Positions 54,724-64,000 of a stretch of 64,000 bases of DNA are shown in pieces. Origin of the DNA: Flexivirga endophytica (GTDB lineage: Bacteria; Actinomycetota; Actinomycetes; Actinomycetales; Dermatophilaceae); assembly GCF_014640635.1 (NCBI RefSeq), contig NZ_BMHI01000005.1, positions 580,736 to 644,735 of the forward strand. Reading direction: 5' to 3'. A program made the translations under genes and the position numbers. The number at the start of each line of letters is the position of its first letter. Position 1 is the first letter of the stretch. Below the pieces are notes generated by a model, which was given only the letters and a program-made list of their open reading frames with translations, did not search any database and had not been told where the DNA came from.

Positions 54724-54762
54724 GGTCGAGTAGGGCCGAGCAACGAGGCACGTATCGAGACC
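54724..54762. repeat. GGTCGAGTA...TATCGAGACC intergenic repeat, copy 2
   Basis: GGTCGAGTAG (54724-54733) and CGTATCGAGACC (54751-54762) enclose a GC-rich loop in the argC-argJ gap. It is the same family as the element at 19055-19088. It could fold into a hairpin inside the arg mRNA. Confidence 0.6.
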
Positions 54763-54779
54763 ACCGAAGGAGCAGATCG

Positions 54780-55931
54780 ATGAGTGTGACTGCAGCACAA
54801 GGTTTTCGGGCCTCGGGCGTGATCGCGGGTCTCAAGCCGAGTGGCCGACCCGACGTGGCGCTCGTCGTCAACGACGGCCCCGCGCACGCAGCCGCCGCCG
54901 TATTCACCAGCAACCGGGTCGAGGCGGCACCGGTGACCTGGTCGCGACAGGTGGTGAGCGATGGCCGCGCCGATGCGGTGATCCTCAACTCCGGTGGTGC
55001 GAACGCCATCACGGGCGCGCAGGGTTTCGCCGACACGCACGCGACCGCTGAGCATGTCGCACAGTTGCTGGAGGTCTCGGCCGGTGACGTGGTCGTGTGC
55101 TCCACCGGACTGATCGGCGAGCTCCTGCCGATGCCGAAGCTCCTCGCCGGTGCGGATGAGTCTGCGAAATCGCTGTCCGCACAGGGTGGTCCGGCTGCAG
55201 CTGAGGCGATCATGACGACCGACACGGTCGCCAAGGAGTCTGTGGTCACCCAGGACGGCTGGACCGTCGGCGGTATGGCGAAAGGCGCCGGCATGCTTGC
55301 GCCGGCGCTGGCCACGATGCTGGTGGTGATCACCACGGACGCCGTCCTCGACGAGTCCGAGGCGGATGAGGCGCTGCACGCGGCGACGTCGGTCACGTTC
55401 GACCGGATCGACTCCGACGGGTGCCAGTCGACCAACGACACGGTGCTGCTGATGGCCTCGGGTGCGTCCGGTGTCCGACCGGACCTCGCGCGGTTCAACG
55501 ACGCCCTGACACAGGTGTGCGCCGACCTGGCCCGTCAACTCATTGGCGACGCCGAGGGCGCGGCACACGACATCGCGATCGAGGTCGTGCATGCAGCGGA
55601 CCTGGACGACGCACTCGAGGTCGGCCGGTCGATCGCCCGCAACAACCTCTTCAAGTGCGCGATCTTCGGTCAGGACCCCAACTGGGGGCGCATCCTTGCG
55701 GCCGTCGGCACCACGAAGGCTGCTTTCGAACCACACCGGCTCGCGGTGTCCATCAACGGAGTTCAGGTCTGCCGCGACGGCGGTGTCGGGGAGGACCGCT
55801 CGCTGGTCGACCTGACCGGACGCGACGTGCACGTGGTCGTCGACCTGGCCGCCGGCGATCAGGGCGCGACCATCTGGACCAACGACCTCACCCACGACTA
55901 CGTCCACGAGAACTCGGCCTACAGCACATGA
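54780..55931 (+). CDS. argJ: Bifunctional glutamate N-acetyltransferase/N-acetylornithine acetyltransferase
   Basis: Recycles the acetyl group between ornithine and glutamate, and can also make acetylglutamate; 383 residues. The self-cleavage site lies in [15 protein letters not shown], where Thr179 becomes the N-terminal nucleophile of the beta chain. [13 protein letters not shown] and the C-terminal [20 protein letters not shown] are conserved. The ATG at 54780 follows AAGGAGCAG. The stop overlaps the argB ATG. Confidence 0.96.
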   Translation: MSVTAAQGFRASGVIAGLKPSGRPDVALVVNDGPAHAAAAVFTSNRVEAAPVTWSRQVVSDGRADAVILNSGGANAITGAQGFADTHATAEHVAQLLEVSAGDVVVCSTGLIGELLPMPKLLAGADESAKSLSAQGGPAAAEAIMTTDTVAKESVVTQDGWTVGGMAKGAGMLAPALATMLVVITTDAVLDESEADEALHAATSVTFDRIDSDGCQSTNDTVLLMASGASGVRPDLARFNDALTQVCADLARQLIGDAEGAAHDIAIEVVHAADLDDALEVGRSIARNNLFKCAIFGQDPNWGRILAAVGTTKAAFEPHRLAVSINGVQVCRDGGVGEDRSLVDLTGRDVHVVVDLAAGDQGATIWTNDLTHDYVHENSAYST

Positions 55932-56845
55932 AGCGCATTCCGACAGACCTCGCCACTGCCGCCGCCAAGGCGACCACGCTCGTCCAGGCGCTGCCCTGGC
56001 TGGAGCGCTTCCGCGGTGCGCTCGTCGTCATCAAGTACGGCGGTAACGCCATGATCGACGACGAGCTCAAAGCGGCGTTCGCCCAGGACGTGGCGTTCCT
56101 GCGCTATGCGGGCCTGCGTCCGGTCGTGGTGCACGGCGGAGGACCGCAGATCCAACGGATGCTCGACCGGCTCGACATCGCCTCGGAGTTCAAGGGCGGC
56201 CTGCGGGTCACCTCGTCCGAGGCCATGGACGTCGTCCGGATGGTCCTGACCGGGCAGGTTTCGCGCGAACTCGTCGGTCTCATCAATCAGCACGGCCCGC
56301 TCGCGGTCGGTATGTCGGGTGAGGATGGTGCGCTGTTCGGCGCCCGTCGGCGCGGCACGATCGTCGACGGCGAGTCGGTCGACCTCGGCCATGTCGGCGA
56401 TGTGGCGACGGTCAACCCGGATGCGGTCCAGGACCTGCTCGCAGCGGGCCGGATCCCGGTCGTGTCGTCGGTCGCTCCGGACCTGGATTCCGGGGGCGAA
56501 GTGCTCAATGTCAACGCCGACACCGCAGCCGCTGCGCTGGCGGTGGCGCTCGGCGCGCACAAGCTGGTGGTGCTGACCGATGTCGAGGGTGTCTATGCCG
56601 ACTGGCCGGACCGCGACAGCCTGCTCAGCTCGCTGCCGGTCGACCAGGCGGAGGAGCTGATGGGCCGGGTCGACGCCGGGATGGTGCCCAAGCTCGAGGC
56701 GTGCGTACGCGCCATACGAGGAGGGGTGCCGCAGGCGCACGTGGTGGACGGCCGAACAGCGCACTCCATCCTGCTGGAGATCTTCACCGACGAGGGCATC
56801 GGCACGATGGTTATCCCGAACGACAAGGTGGTTAACGCACAATGA
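55928..56845 (+). CDS. argB: Acetylglutamate kinase
   Basis: Phosphorylates N-acetylglutamate, usually the feedback-controlled step; 305 residues. [26 protein letters not shown] and [11 protein letters not shown] are the amino-acid kinase motifs. The N-terminal extension ([19 protein letters not shown]) is the helix found in arginine-inhibited hexameric forms, so feedback inhibition by arginine is likely. It overlaps both neighbours by four bases (ATGA). Confidence 0.96.
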   Translation: MKRIPTDLATAAAKATTLVQALPWLERFRGALVVIKYGGNAMIDDELKAAFAQDVAFLRYAGLRPVVVHGGGPQIQRMLDRLDIASEFKGGLRVTSSEAMDVVRMVLTGQVSRELVGLINQHGPLAVGMSGEDGALFGARRRGTIVDGESVDLGHVGDVATVNPDAVQDLLAAGRIPVVSSVAPDLDSGGEVLNVNADTAAAALAVALGAHKLVVLTDVEGVYADWPDRDSLLSSLPVDQAEELMGRVDAGMVPKLEACVRAIRGGVPQAHVVDGRTAHSILLEIFTDEGIGTMVIPNDKVVNAQ

Positions 56846-58029
56846 CTTCGAACAGCGAATGGTTGCAACGCTATTCGGACAGCATCCTCGGCGTCTTCGG
56901 CAACCCGCCGCTGGTCCTCGACCACGGCGACGGCTGCTACGTCTGGGACGTCGATGGCCGCCGTTACCTCGACCTGGTCGGGGGCATCGCGGTCAACGCA
57001 CTCGGCCACGGGCATCCCGCACTGGTCTCCGCACTCTCCAAGCAGGCCGGCGAAGCGGTGCACATCTCCAACCTGTTCACCTCACCGGGACAGATCAGGC
57101 TCGCCGAGCGACTGCTGCAGATCTCCGGCGCACCGGAGGGTTCGCGGGTCTTCTTCGGCAACTCGGGCGCCGAGGCGATCGAGGCGGCGGTCAAACTGGC
57201 CCGACGCACCGGCCGCACCGGCATCGTCGCAGCGGAGGGCGCCTTCCACGGCCGCACCACCGGTGCCCTCGCACTGACGCACAAGGCCGCCTATCGCGAG
57301 CCGTTCGAGCCGCTGCTGCCCGGCGTCTCGCACATTCCGTATGACGACGTCGACGCGTTGCGCGCGGCCGTCGACGAGACGACGAGCGCCGTCGTGCTCG
57401 AGCCGGTGCAGGGCGAGGCGGGAGTGGTGTCCCCGGCGGTGGACTTCCTGCGGGAAGCCCGCGAGATCACCACTGCTGCGGGCGCATTGCTGATCATCGA
57501 CGAGATCCAGACCGGCATCGGGCGCACCGGAGCATGGTTCGGCTTCCAGCACGCCGGCATCGTGCCGGACGCGATCACCATCGCCAAGGGCCTCGGCGGT
57601 GGCATGCCGATCGGCGCGATGATCACCTTCGGGCCGGAGGTGTCGGCGCTGCTCACGGCGGGGCAGCACGGCACGACGTTCGGCGGCAATCCGCTGGCTG
57701 CTGCTGCCGGGCTCGCGGTGCTCGACACCATCGAGCAGGAAGGTCTGCTCGCACATGCAGAGCATGCCGGCAGTCACCTGGCAGCGACGATCGCAGAGGC
57801 GCAGATCCCGCACGTGACCGGTGTGCGCGGCGCAGGTCTGTTACGGGCGATCAGCTTCGACGAGCCGATCAGCGTCGCGATCGCGACCGCGGCACGCACT
57901 GCGGGGTTCATCATCAATCCCGTTGCGCCGGAAGCGATTCGGCTGGCGCCGCCACTCGTCATACAAACGAAGCAGCTGGACACGTTCGTGGCCGCGCTAC
58001 CCGGATTCGTCGAGGAGGCGAAAGCATGA
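56842..58029 (+). CDS. argD: Acetylornithine aminotransferase
   Basis: PLP enzyme that makes N-acetylornithine; 395 residues. Class III aminotransferase motifs include [33 protein letters not shown] and [17 protein letters not shown] with the Schiff-base Lys249. The ATG at 56842 overlaps the argB stop, and its stop overlaps the argF ATG. Confidence 0.95.
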   Translation: MTSNSEWLQRYSDSILGVFGNPPLVLDHGDGCYVWDVDGRRYLDLVGGIAVNALGHGHPALVSALSKQAGEAVHISNLFTSPGQIRLAERLLQISGAPEGSRVFFGNSGAEAIEAAVKLARRTGRTGIVAAEGAFHGRTTGALALTHKAAYREPFEPLLPGVSHIPYDDVDALRAAVDETTSAVVLEPVQGEAGVVSPAVDFLREAREITTAAGALLIIDEIQTGIGRTGAWFGFQHAGIVPDAITIAKGLGGGMPIGAMITFGPEVSALLTAGQHGTTFGGNPLAAAAGLAVLDTIEQEGLLAHAEHAGSHLAATIAEAQIPHVTGVRGAGLLRAISFDEPISVAIATAARTAGFIINPVAPEAIRLAPPLVIQTKQLDTFVAALPGFVEEAKA

Positions 58030-58961
58030 GCACCACCCGACACTTCCTGCGGGACGACGACTTGACACCCACCGAGCAGGCCACCGTGCTCGACCGTGCC
58101 GCCCAGCTGAAGGCCGATCATCTCGCACTGCGGCCGCTCGACGGGCCTCGTGTGGTGGCCCTCATCTTCGACAAGCCCACCTTGCGCACCCAGTTGTCGT
58201 TCACGGTCGGCGTCGCGGAGCTCGGCGGGCACCCGATGGTCGTGGACGGCAAACTCGCGCAGATCGGCTCTCGTGAGTCGATCGCGGACGTGACCCGGGT
58301 GATCGAGCGCCAGGTGGCCGCGATCGTATGGCGCACCTATGAGCAGTCACGCATCGAGGAGATGGCCGCGAATTCGACTGTCCCGGTCGTGAATGCGCTG
58401 ACCGACGACTTCCACCCCTGCCAGATCCTGGCGGATCTGCTGACGATCCGCGAGCACAAGGGGCAGCTCGCCGGATTGACGATGACGTATGTCGGGGACG
58501 GCGCCAACAACATGGCGCACTCCTACCTGCTCGGTGGAGCGACCGCGGGGATGCACGTGCGGATCGGGGCGCCGACTGGCCACCAGCCGCGGGTGGAGAT
58601 TGTGCAGCGGGCCGGCGAAATCGCCTCGTGCACAGGTGGTTCCGTGCTGGTCACAGACGATCCCGTGTCCGCTGTCGTGGGTGCCGACGTGGTGATCACC
58701 GACACCTGGGTCTCGATGGGCCAGGAGGAGGAGGCCGGTGATCGCAAGGGCGTCGAGAGCCCGTTCAGCAAGTTCGCGGTGGACGGCGCCCTGGTCGGGC
58801 ACGCGGCGGACGACGCGATCGTCATGCACTGCCTGCCGGCATATCGCGGTTTCGAGATCAGTGCCGACGTGATCGACGGTCCGCAGTCCGTTGTGTGGGA
58901 CGAGGCCGAGAACCGCCTGCACGCGCAGAAGGCCGTGTTGTCGTTCCTGCTCGAATCATGA
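58026..58961 (+). CDS. argF: Ornithine carbamoyltransferase
   Basis: Makes citrulline from ornithine and carbamoyl phosphate; 311 residues. HPCQILADLLTIREH, GDGANNMAHS and the ornithine-binding MHCLPAYRG are present. The carbamoyl-phosphate loop, usually STRTR, reads TLRTQ at residues 52-56 (FDKPTLRTQLSF), keeping the central Arg-Thr. Similar loops occur in Micrococcales OTCs as far as I recall, so it is probably functional. Translation is coupled to argD by the overlap. Confidence 0.93.
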   Translation: MSTTRHFLRDDDLTPTEQATVLDRAAQLKADHLALRPLDGPRVVALIFDKPTLRTQLSFTVGVAELGGHPMVVDGKLAQIGSRESIADVTRVIERQVAAIVWRTYEQSRIEEMAANSTVPVVNALTDDFHPCQILADLLTIREHKGQLAGLTMTYVGDGANNMAHSYLLGGATAGMHVRIGAPTGHQPRVEIVQRAGEIASCTGGSVLVTDDPVSAVVGADVVITDTWVSMGQEEEAGDRKGVESPFSKFAVDGALVGHAADDAIVMHCLPAYRGFEISADVIDGPQSVVWDEAENRLHAQKAVLSFLLES

Positions 58962-58988
58962 TGCACAGCAACGAAACGGTGACTCGGT

Positions 58989-59501
58989 ATGACGACTGAG
59001 AGCCCTCTCGCCGCCAATCGGACCGCGCGTCAGCAGCGCATCGTCGAGATCCTGACCCGGGAGTCGATCGGCTCGCAGGCTTCGCTCGCGCAGCGGCTCA
59101 AGACGGACGGCATCCGCGTCACCCAGGCGACGTTGTCCCGGGATCTGCTCGAGCTCGGCGCGGTCAAGGTGCGCCACGGCCGGCAACTCGTGTATGCCGT
59201 GCCTGGCGAGGGCGGCGACCGGACCCTCGTCAGCGGGGGCGACGGTGGCACGGCGGAGCCCGATGCGCGCCTGAGGCGCATCTGTGCCGACCTGTTGGTC
59301 ACCGCGACCGTTTCCGGCAACCTGGTCGTGCTGCGGACGCCTCCCGGCGCAGCGAATTTCCTCGCCTCGGCGATCGATCACGCAGACCTGCAGCACGTCC
59401 TCGGCACGATCGCCGGGGATGACACCATCCTGATAATCGCTGCCGACGGGGAAGCCACTGCCGTGAGCGATCACCTGCTGGAGCTGGCCGACGCCGGTTG
59501 A
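58989..59501 (+). CDS. argR: Arginine repressor
   Basis: A 170-residue ArgR/AhrC. The N-terminal winged helix (about residues 10-75) has [36 protein letters not shown], and the C-terminal hexamerisation and arginine-binding domain has [21 protein letters not shown]. It lies inside the operon it should repress, and the ARG boxes at 53629-53660 complete the feedback loop. It starts 27 bases after argF. Confidence 0.95.
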   Translation: MTTESPLAANRTARQQRIVEILTRESIGSQASLAQRLKTDGIRVTQATLSRDLLELGAVKVRHGRQLVYAVPGEGGDRTLVSGGDGGTAEPDARLRRICADLLVTATVSGNLVVLRTPPGAANFLASAIDHADLQHVLGTIAGDDTILIIAADGEATAVSDHLLELADAG

Positions 59502-60998
<1,497 letters not shown>

Positions 60999-61080
60999 GC
61001 GGTTCCGCTCCGGGCGGTCGTGCGGCCGACCCTGCCGATACCTGATGCGCTCGGCGTATGCCGTCTGCGACACTGCGGCC

Positions 61081-61632
61081 GTGACGATGATCGTGCAACT
61101 GGTCGGTCCTCCGGCGTGCGGCAAGCGGACGATCGGCGCGGCGCTCGCTGAACGCACCGGAGCCCGGTTGGTCGACAACCACTTGATCAACGACCCCGTC
61201 TTCACCGCACTGGGTGTCAACGGGCACGGTTCGTTGCCGCCGCAGGCGATTCCGATGGCCGGGCGGGTTCGGCAGATCGTTCATGAAGCGGCCCTCGCCG
61301 CACCTGCCGACATCTCGCACATCTTCACCAACTGGCTGGTCGACACTCCCGAGGACGCGCGCGCTGCGGACGAGATCCGGAACCTCGCCAGGATCCGGGG
61401 CGCCGACTTCTACCCGGTCTGGCTGTCCTGTGATCCAGCGGAGATACGTGACCGACTGGTGCTGCCCGACCGAGCCGTTCGCAACAAACTGCGTGATCCC
61501 TCGATGGTCGAGGACATCGTTTCCCGAGGCACGACGCCAGCGCCCGACGACGCCTTGCAGCTGGACACGTCAGCCGGTTCACCACAGGCGGCAGCCGCGC
61601 AGATCGTGGCGTGGATAGATGCCCATCACTGA
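61081..61632 (+). CDS. P-loop kinase-like protein
   Basis: A 183-residue protein with a Walker A motif GPPACGKRTI at residues 9-18. The rest (RLVDNHLINDPVF, a conserved HIFTNWLVDTPEDARAADEIR, YPVWLSCDPAEIRDRLV) looks like a small nucleotide- or shikimate-kinase-type fold with a lid. The GTG at 61081 or ATG 61087 may start it; GACACT lies six bases before the GTG, a weak -10. It overlaps the next gene by 14 bases. The substrate is unknown; similar genes are annotated as AAA or shikimate kinases. Confidence 0.72.
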   Translation: MTMIVQLVGPPACGKRTIGAALAERTGARLVDNHLINDPVFTALGVNGHGSLPPQAIPMAGRVRQIVHEAALAAPADISHIFTNWLVDTPEDARAADEIRNLARIRGADFYPVWLSCDPAEIRDRLVLPDRAVRNKLRDPSMVEDIVSRGTTPAPDDALQLDTSAGSPQAAAAQIVAWIDAHH

Positions 61633-62215
61633 ACCGTTCGCGACCGCGCACCGACTGCTCGGCGCGCACTTGATCGGCCGGGGCGTCACGGCGCGCATCA
61701 CCGAGGTCGAGGCGTATGACGGAGCGAACGATCCCGGTTCCCATGCCTTCCGTGGCCGCACACCGCGCAACGAGGTGATGTTCGGCCCGGCCGGTCACCT
61801 CTATTGCTACTTCAGTTACGGCATGCACGTGTGCTGCAACTACGTGTGCGGACCGGACGGCAGATCCGCCGCCGTCCTGTTGCGTGCGGCCGAGATCCTC
61901 GATGGCATCGAGCTGGCCCGAGAACGCCGGGGTGGTGCGCCGGACCGCAATCTCGGCCGTGGACCCGCGTGTCTGACCCAGGCACTCGGCATCAGGCTCT
62001 CCGACAACGGAACGGCTCTGCACGACGACGACTCGGCCGTGCGCGTCGAATGGCGCGATCGGGTGCCGGCGACTTCGATCAACTCCGGTCCCCGGGTCGG
62101 GGTGAGCGGTGCGGGGGGCGATGCGGTGGCGTACCCCTGGCGCTTCTGGATCGACGGCGACCCGACCGTCTCGGCATACCGAGCGGCGAAACCGCGTCGT
62201 CGTCGTACGGACTGA
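61619..62215 (+). CDS. DNA-3-methyladenine glycosylase, AAG/MPG type
   Basis: Removes alkylated purines such as 3-methyladenine and hypoxanthine in base-excision repair; 198 residues. RITEVEAYDGANDPGSHAFRGRTPRNEVMFGPAGHLYCYFSYGMHVCCNYV holds the family's Glu (TEVEAY), the His and the base-flipping Tyr. The C-terminal NSGPRVGVS is conserved. The ATG at 61619 lies inside the end of the kinase gene, so translation is coupled. Confidence 0.92.
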   Translation: MPITEPFATAHRLLGAHLIGRGVTARITEVEAYDGANDPGSHAFRGRTPRNEVMFGPAGHLYCYFSYGMHVCCNYVCGPDGRSAAVLLRAAEILDGIELARERRGGAPDRNLGRGPACLTQALGIRLSDNGTALHDDDSAVRVEWRDRVPATSINSGPRVGVSGAGGDAVAYPWRFWIDGDPTVSAYRAAKPRRRRTD

Positions 62216-62277
62216 TACGGCAGGCTAGGTCCGGGCGGCGTCCGCCGTGCCGACTACCCGAGAGGACGGAACACACC

Positions 62278-63540
62278 GTGAGCGAGATCTTCGACGAGTT
62301 GCAGTGGCGTGGCTTGGTGGCGCAGACCACCGATGTGGCCGCGTTGCGGAAGGCACTCGCCGACGGGCCGTTGACGATGTATGTCGGCTTCGATCCGTCC
62401 GCCGACTCGCTGCACATCGGCAACCTCGTGCAGCTAATCGTTGCCCGCAAGATGCAGCGCGCCGGGCATCGGGTGCTGTGCCTCGTCGGCGGATCCACCG
62501 GCCTCATCGGTGACCCGAAACCCGACTCCGAGCGCGTCATGCGCAGCAAGGACGAGGTCGCGGCAGCGGTCGCGCTCATCCGCCAACAGGCGGAGGCGCT
62601 TCTCGATTTCGAGGGCGACAACCCGGCGATGATGGTCAACAACCTGGACTGGACGGAGCCGATCTCGGCACTGGACTTCCTGCGCGACTACGGCAAGCAC
62701 TTCCGCGTCAACGCGATGATCAAGAAGGACGCGGTGTCCCGGCGCCTCAACAGCGATCAGGGCATCAGTTACACCGAGTTCAGTTACCAGATCCTGCAGG
62801 GACTGGACTACCTGCACCTCTACCGGGCCGAAGGCTGCACGTTGCAGCTCGGCGGCAGCGACCAGTGGGGCAACCTGCTGGCCGGCGTGGATCTGATCCA
62901 CTCCGCCGACGGCGCATCGGTGCACGCCATGACAACCCCACTGATCACCGATGCCAGTGGCCGCAAGTACGGCAAGTCCGAGGGCAACGCCCTGTGGCTC
63001 AATCCGGACCGTATGTCGCCATACGCCTTCTACCAGTTCTGGATCAACCTCGACGACTCCGACGTCATCGACAAGATGCGGGTCTTCACCGATCAGGACG
63101 AAGCGTCGATCCAGGACTACGCGCAACAGGTGACGGAAGAACCGTTCCGCCGTGCTGCGCAGAAGGCGATAGCCGCCGAGATGACCACGCTGGTGCATGG
63201 AGCGGAGGCGACAGCGGCCGTCCAGGCCGCCTCGGAGGCGCTCTTCGGCAAGGGCGATGTGGCCGCCCTGGACGCACGGACGCTGCAGGACGCAACGGCC
63301 GAGCTGCCGGGCGGAGAGGTGGCTCCGGGCACCGGCGTCGTCGACGCGCTGATCGCGGTGGGCATCGCCGACTCGCGGAATGCCGCCCGACGGCTCATCG
63401 GCGAAGGAGGAGTCTCGGTCAACAACATCAAGGTGACCGACTCCGACGCGACCCTGGACACGAGCACCTTCTTGCACGGCAAGGTGGCGTTGCTCAAGCG
63501 CGGCCGCAAGCACTTGGCGGCTGCTCGCAACCCACGCTGA
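62278..63540 (+). CDS. tyrS: Tyrosine-tRNA ligase
   Basis: Charges tRNA-Tyr; 420 residues, class I. MYVGFDPSADSLHIGNLVQL carries the HIGH motif as HIGN, GGSDQWGNLLAGVDLI binds tyrosine, and KYGKSEGNALWL carries the KMSKS equivalent. A C-terminal S4 RNA-binding domain (about residues 355-415: LIAVGIADSRNAARRLIGEGGVSVNN) follows. The GTG at 62278 has GAGAGGA upstream, slightly farther than usual. No T-box leader is seen in the 62-base gap upstream. Confidence 0.96.
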   Translation: MSEIFDELQWRGLVAQTTDVAALRKALADGPLTMYVGFDPSADSLHIGNLVQLIVARKMQRAGHRVLCLVGGSTGLIGDPKPDSERVMRSKDEVAAAVALIRQQAEALLDFEGDNPAMMVNNLDWTEPISALDFLRDYGKHFRVNAMIKKDAVSRRLNSDQGISYTEFSYQILQGLDYLHLYRAEGCTLQLGGSDQWGNLLAGVDLIHSADGASVHAMTTPLITDASGRKYGKSEGNALWLNPDRMSPYAFYQFWINLDDSDVIDKMRVFTDQDEASIQDYAQQVTEEPFRRAAQKAIAAEMTTLVHGAEATAAVQAASEALFGKGDVAALDARTLQDATAELPGGEVAPGTGVVDALIAVGIADSRNAARRLIGEGGVSVNNIKVTDSDATLDTSTFLHGKVALLKRGRKHLAAARNPR

Positions 63541-63556
63541 ATCAGGTTCGACCACG

Positions 63557-63593
63557 TCGGCGACGTCCCTCCGAATCGGCGGGACGTCGCCGA
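63557..63593 (+). terminator. Terminator after tyrS
   Basis: Perfect 13-base arms (63557-63569 and 63581-63593; TCGGCGACGTCCC and its complement) with an 11-base loop, followed by TTT. Confidence 0.75.
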
Positions 63594-64000
63594 TTTGCAT
63601 GCACCGTCATCTGCTGGGTAATGTCTCGCCTCGCGCCTCAGGACGGAGCGCACCACGACTCAGGTCGAGGTGCCGGATGTCGGGGGAGCAGGATCCACCC
63701 TCAAGTTGTCGGCAGCGCCGACGTCAGGTAAGGTAGATCCTCGTTGCCAGGGAGGCACGGACACCGACGGCGAGAGCCACGGCGGCCGGTCCCGGAGCAG
63801 CAAAATCCACTCCTTTTCGATCGATCTCAATCGTTTCGGTTCGCCGAAAACGCCGATTTGGAAAGACACGGAAAAGAGTGTTAGCTTTAAGAAGCCCCAA
63901 GAGCGAAGCAAAACAAAGCGGAGCAAAGGGTGCGGTCGTTTTTTGAGAACTCAACAGCGTGTCGAATGATTGATGCCAATTGTTTGTTGGTTTGATCGTT
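63594..64000 (+). promoter_or_regulatory. rRNA operon promoters and leader (16S begins beyond the window)
   Basis: TTGTCG (63706-63711), 17 bases, and TAAGGT (63729-63734) form a good promoter. A second candidate is TTGGAA (63858-63863), 17 bases, and TTAGCT (63881-63886). The final bases carry TTTGAGAACTCAACAGCGTG (63942-63961), a sequence found just upstream of actinobacterial 16S genes. The region 63740-64000 is AT-rich like rRNA leaders. No real ORF is seen in 63541-64000. Confidence 0.8.

Noticed and set aside
62216..62277. T-box leader before tyrS
   Set aside because: Only 62 bases separate tyrS from the glycosylase gene and no specifier loop or T-box sequence is visible.
63670..63969. 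99-codon ORF at the right edge
   Set aside because: It lies over the rRNA promoters and leader, has no ribosome-binding site and resembles no protein.

Overview
This is a high-GC, GTG-rich stretch of actinobacterial chromosome. It carries glnA2-glnE, a hisDCB-hisH-priA cluster, an argCJBDF-R-H cluster, efeUOB behind a DtxR/IdeR-like iron box, a GS-adenylyltransferase and mostly leaderless promoters. The gene content fits the order Micrococcales, perhaps a Dermacoccaceae/Intrasporangiaceae-type organism; the family is a guess. No prophage, insertion sequence, CRISPR array or tRNA gene was seen. The window is chromosomal backbone with short intergenic repeats.

Layout. 1-2.7 kb: 3' end of xylose isomerase and a GH3 glycosidase. 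2.8-6 kb: a DUF402 protein, a small membrane protein, an MFS carrier and panB. 6.1-8.4 kb: a secreted M6 (immune-inhibitor-A-like) metalloprotease. 8.5-9.3 kb: an SRPBCC/ArsR pair with a palindromic operator. 9.4-13.8 kb: glnA2-glnE. 13.7-14.6 kb: a FetB-like permease. 14.7-20.6 kb: the histidine cluster with an unidentified gene inserted. 20.6-23 kb: a drug exporter and divergent TetR repressor with three operators. 23-24.5 kb: lpdA. 24.5-30.2 kb: a SorC-regulated sugar-alcohol ABC importer with a mannitol-type dehydrogenase. 30.3-31.4 kb: a DUF559-like nuclease-fold protein. 31.6-35.7 kb: efeUOB. 35.9-37.3 kb: xylulokinase. 37.4-41.3 kb: a small ORF, an MFS carrier, an asparaginase and a YcaQ-type protein. 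41.4-45.2 kb: a CitAB/DcuSR-type two-component system and a DctA carrier. 45.2-46.9 kb: infC-rpmI-rplT. 46.9-53.5 kb: an RNA methyltransferase, a histidine kinase, an aldo/keto reductase and pheST. 53.6-61 kb: the arginine operon. 61-63.5 kb: a P-loop kinase, a 3-methyladenine glycosylase and tyrS. 63.6-64 kb: an rRNA operon promoter and leader; 16S rRNA should begin just past the right edge.

How it works together. The arginine genes share an operator formed by two ARG boxes over the argC promoter, and ArgR is made from the same operon. The histidine cluster lacks hisF, hisG, hisI and hisE here, so they must lie elsewhere, and PriA may also serve tryptophan synthesis. The SorC locus imports a polyol, oxidises it, and may pass a xylulose product to XylB. 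EfeUOB imports iron under an iron-box repressor.

The least explained features are non-coding. One is a family of four ~95-bp nested palindromes, each with four iterons in the order >> <<, of which one copy has compensatory changes. Two more repeat families are present. There are at least eight TAnnnT boxes 6-8 nt from a start codon. infC appears to start at AUC behind an attenuator hairpin. Short upstream ORFs precede glnA2, infC and xylB.
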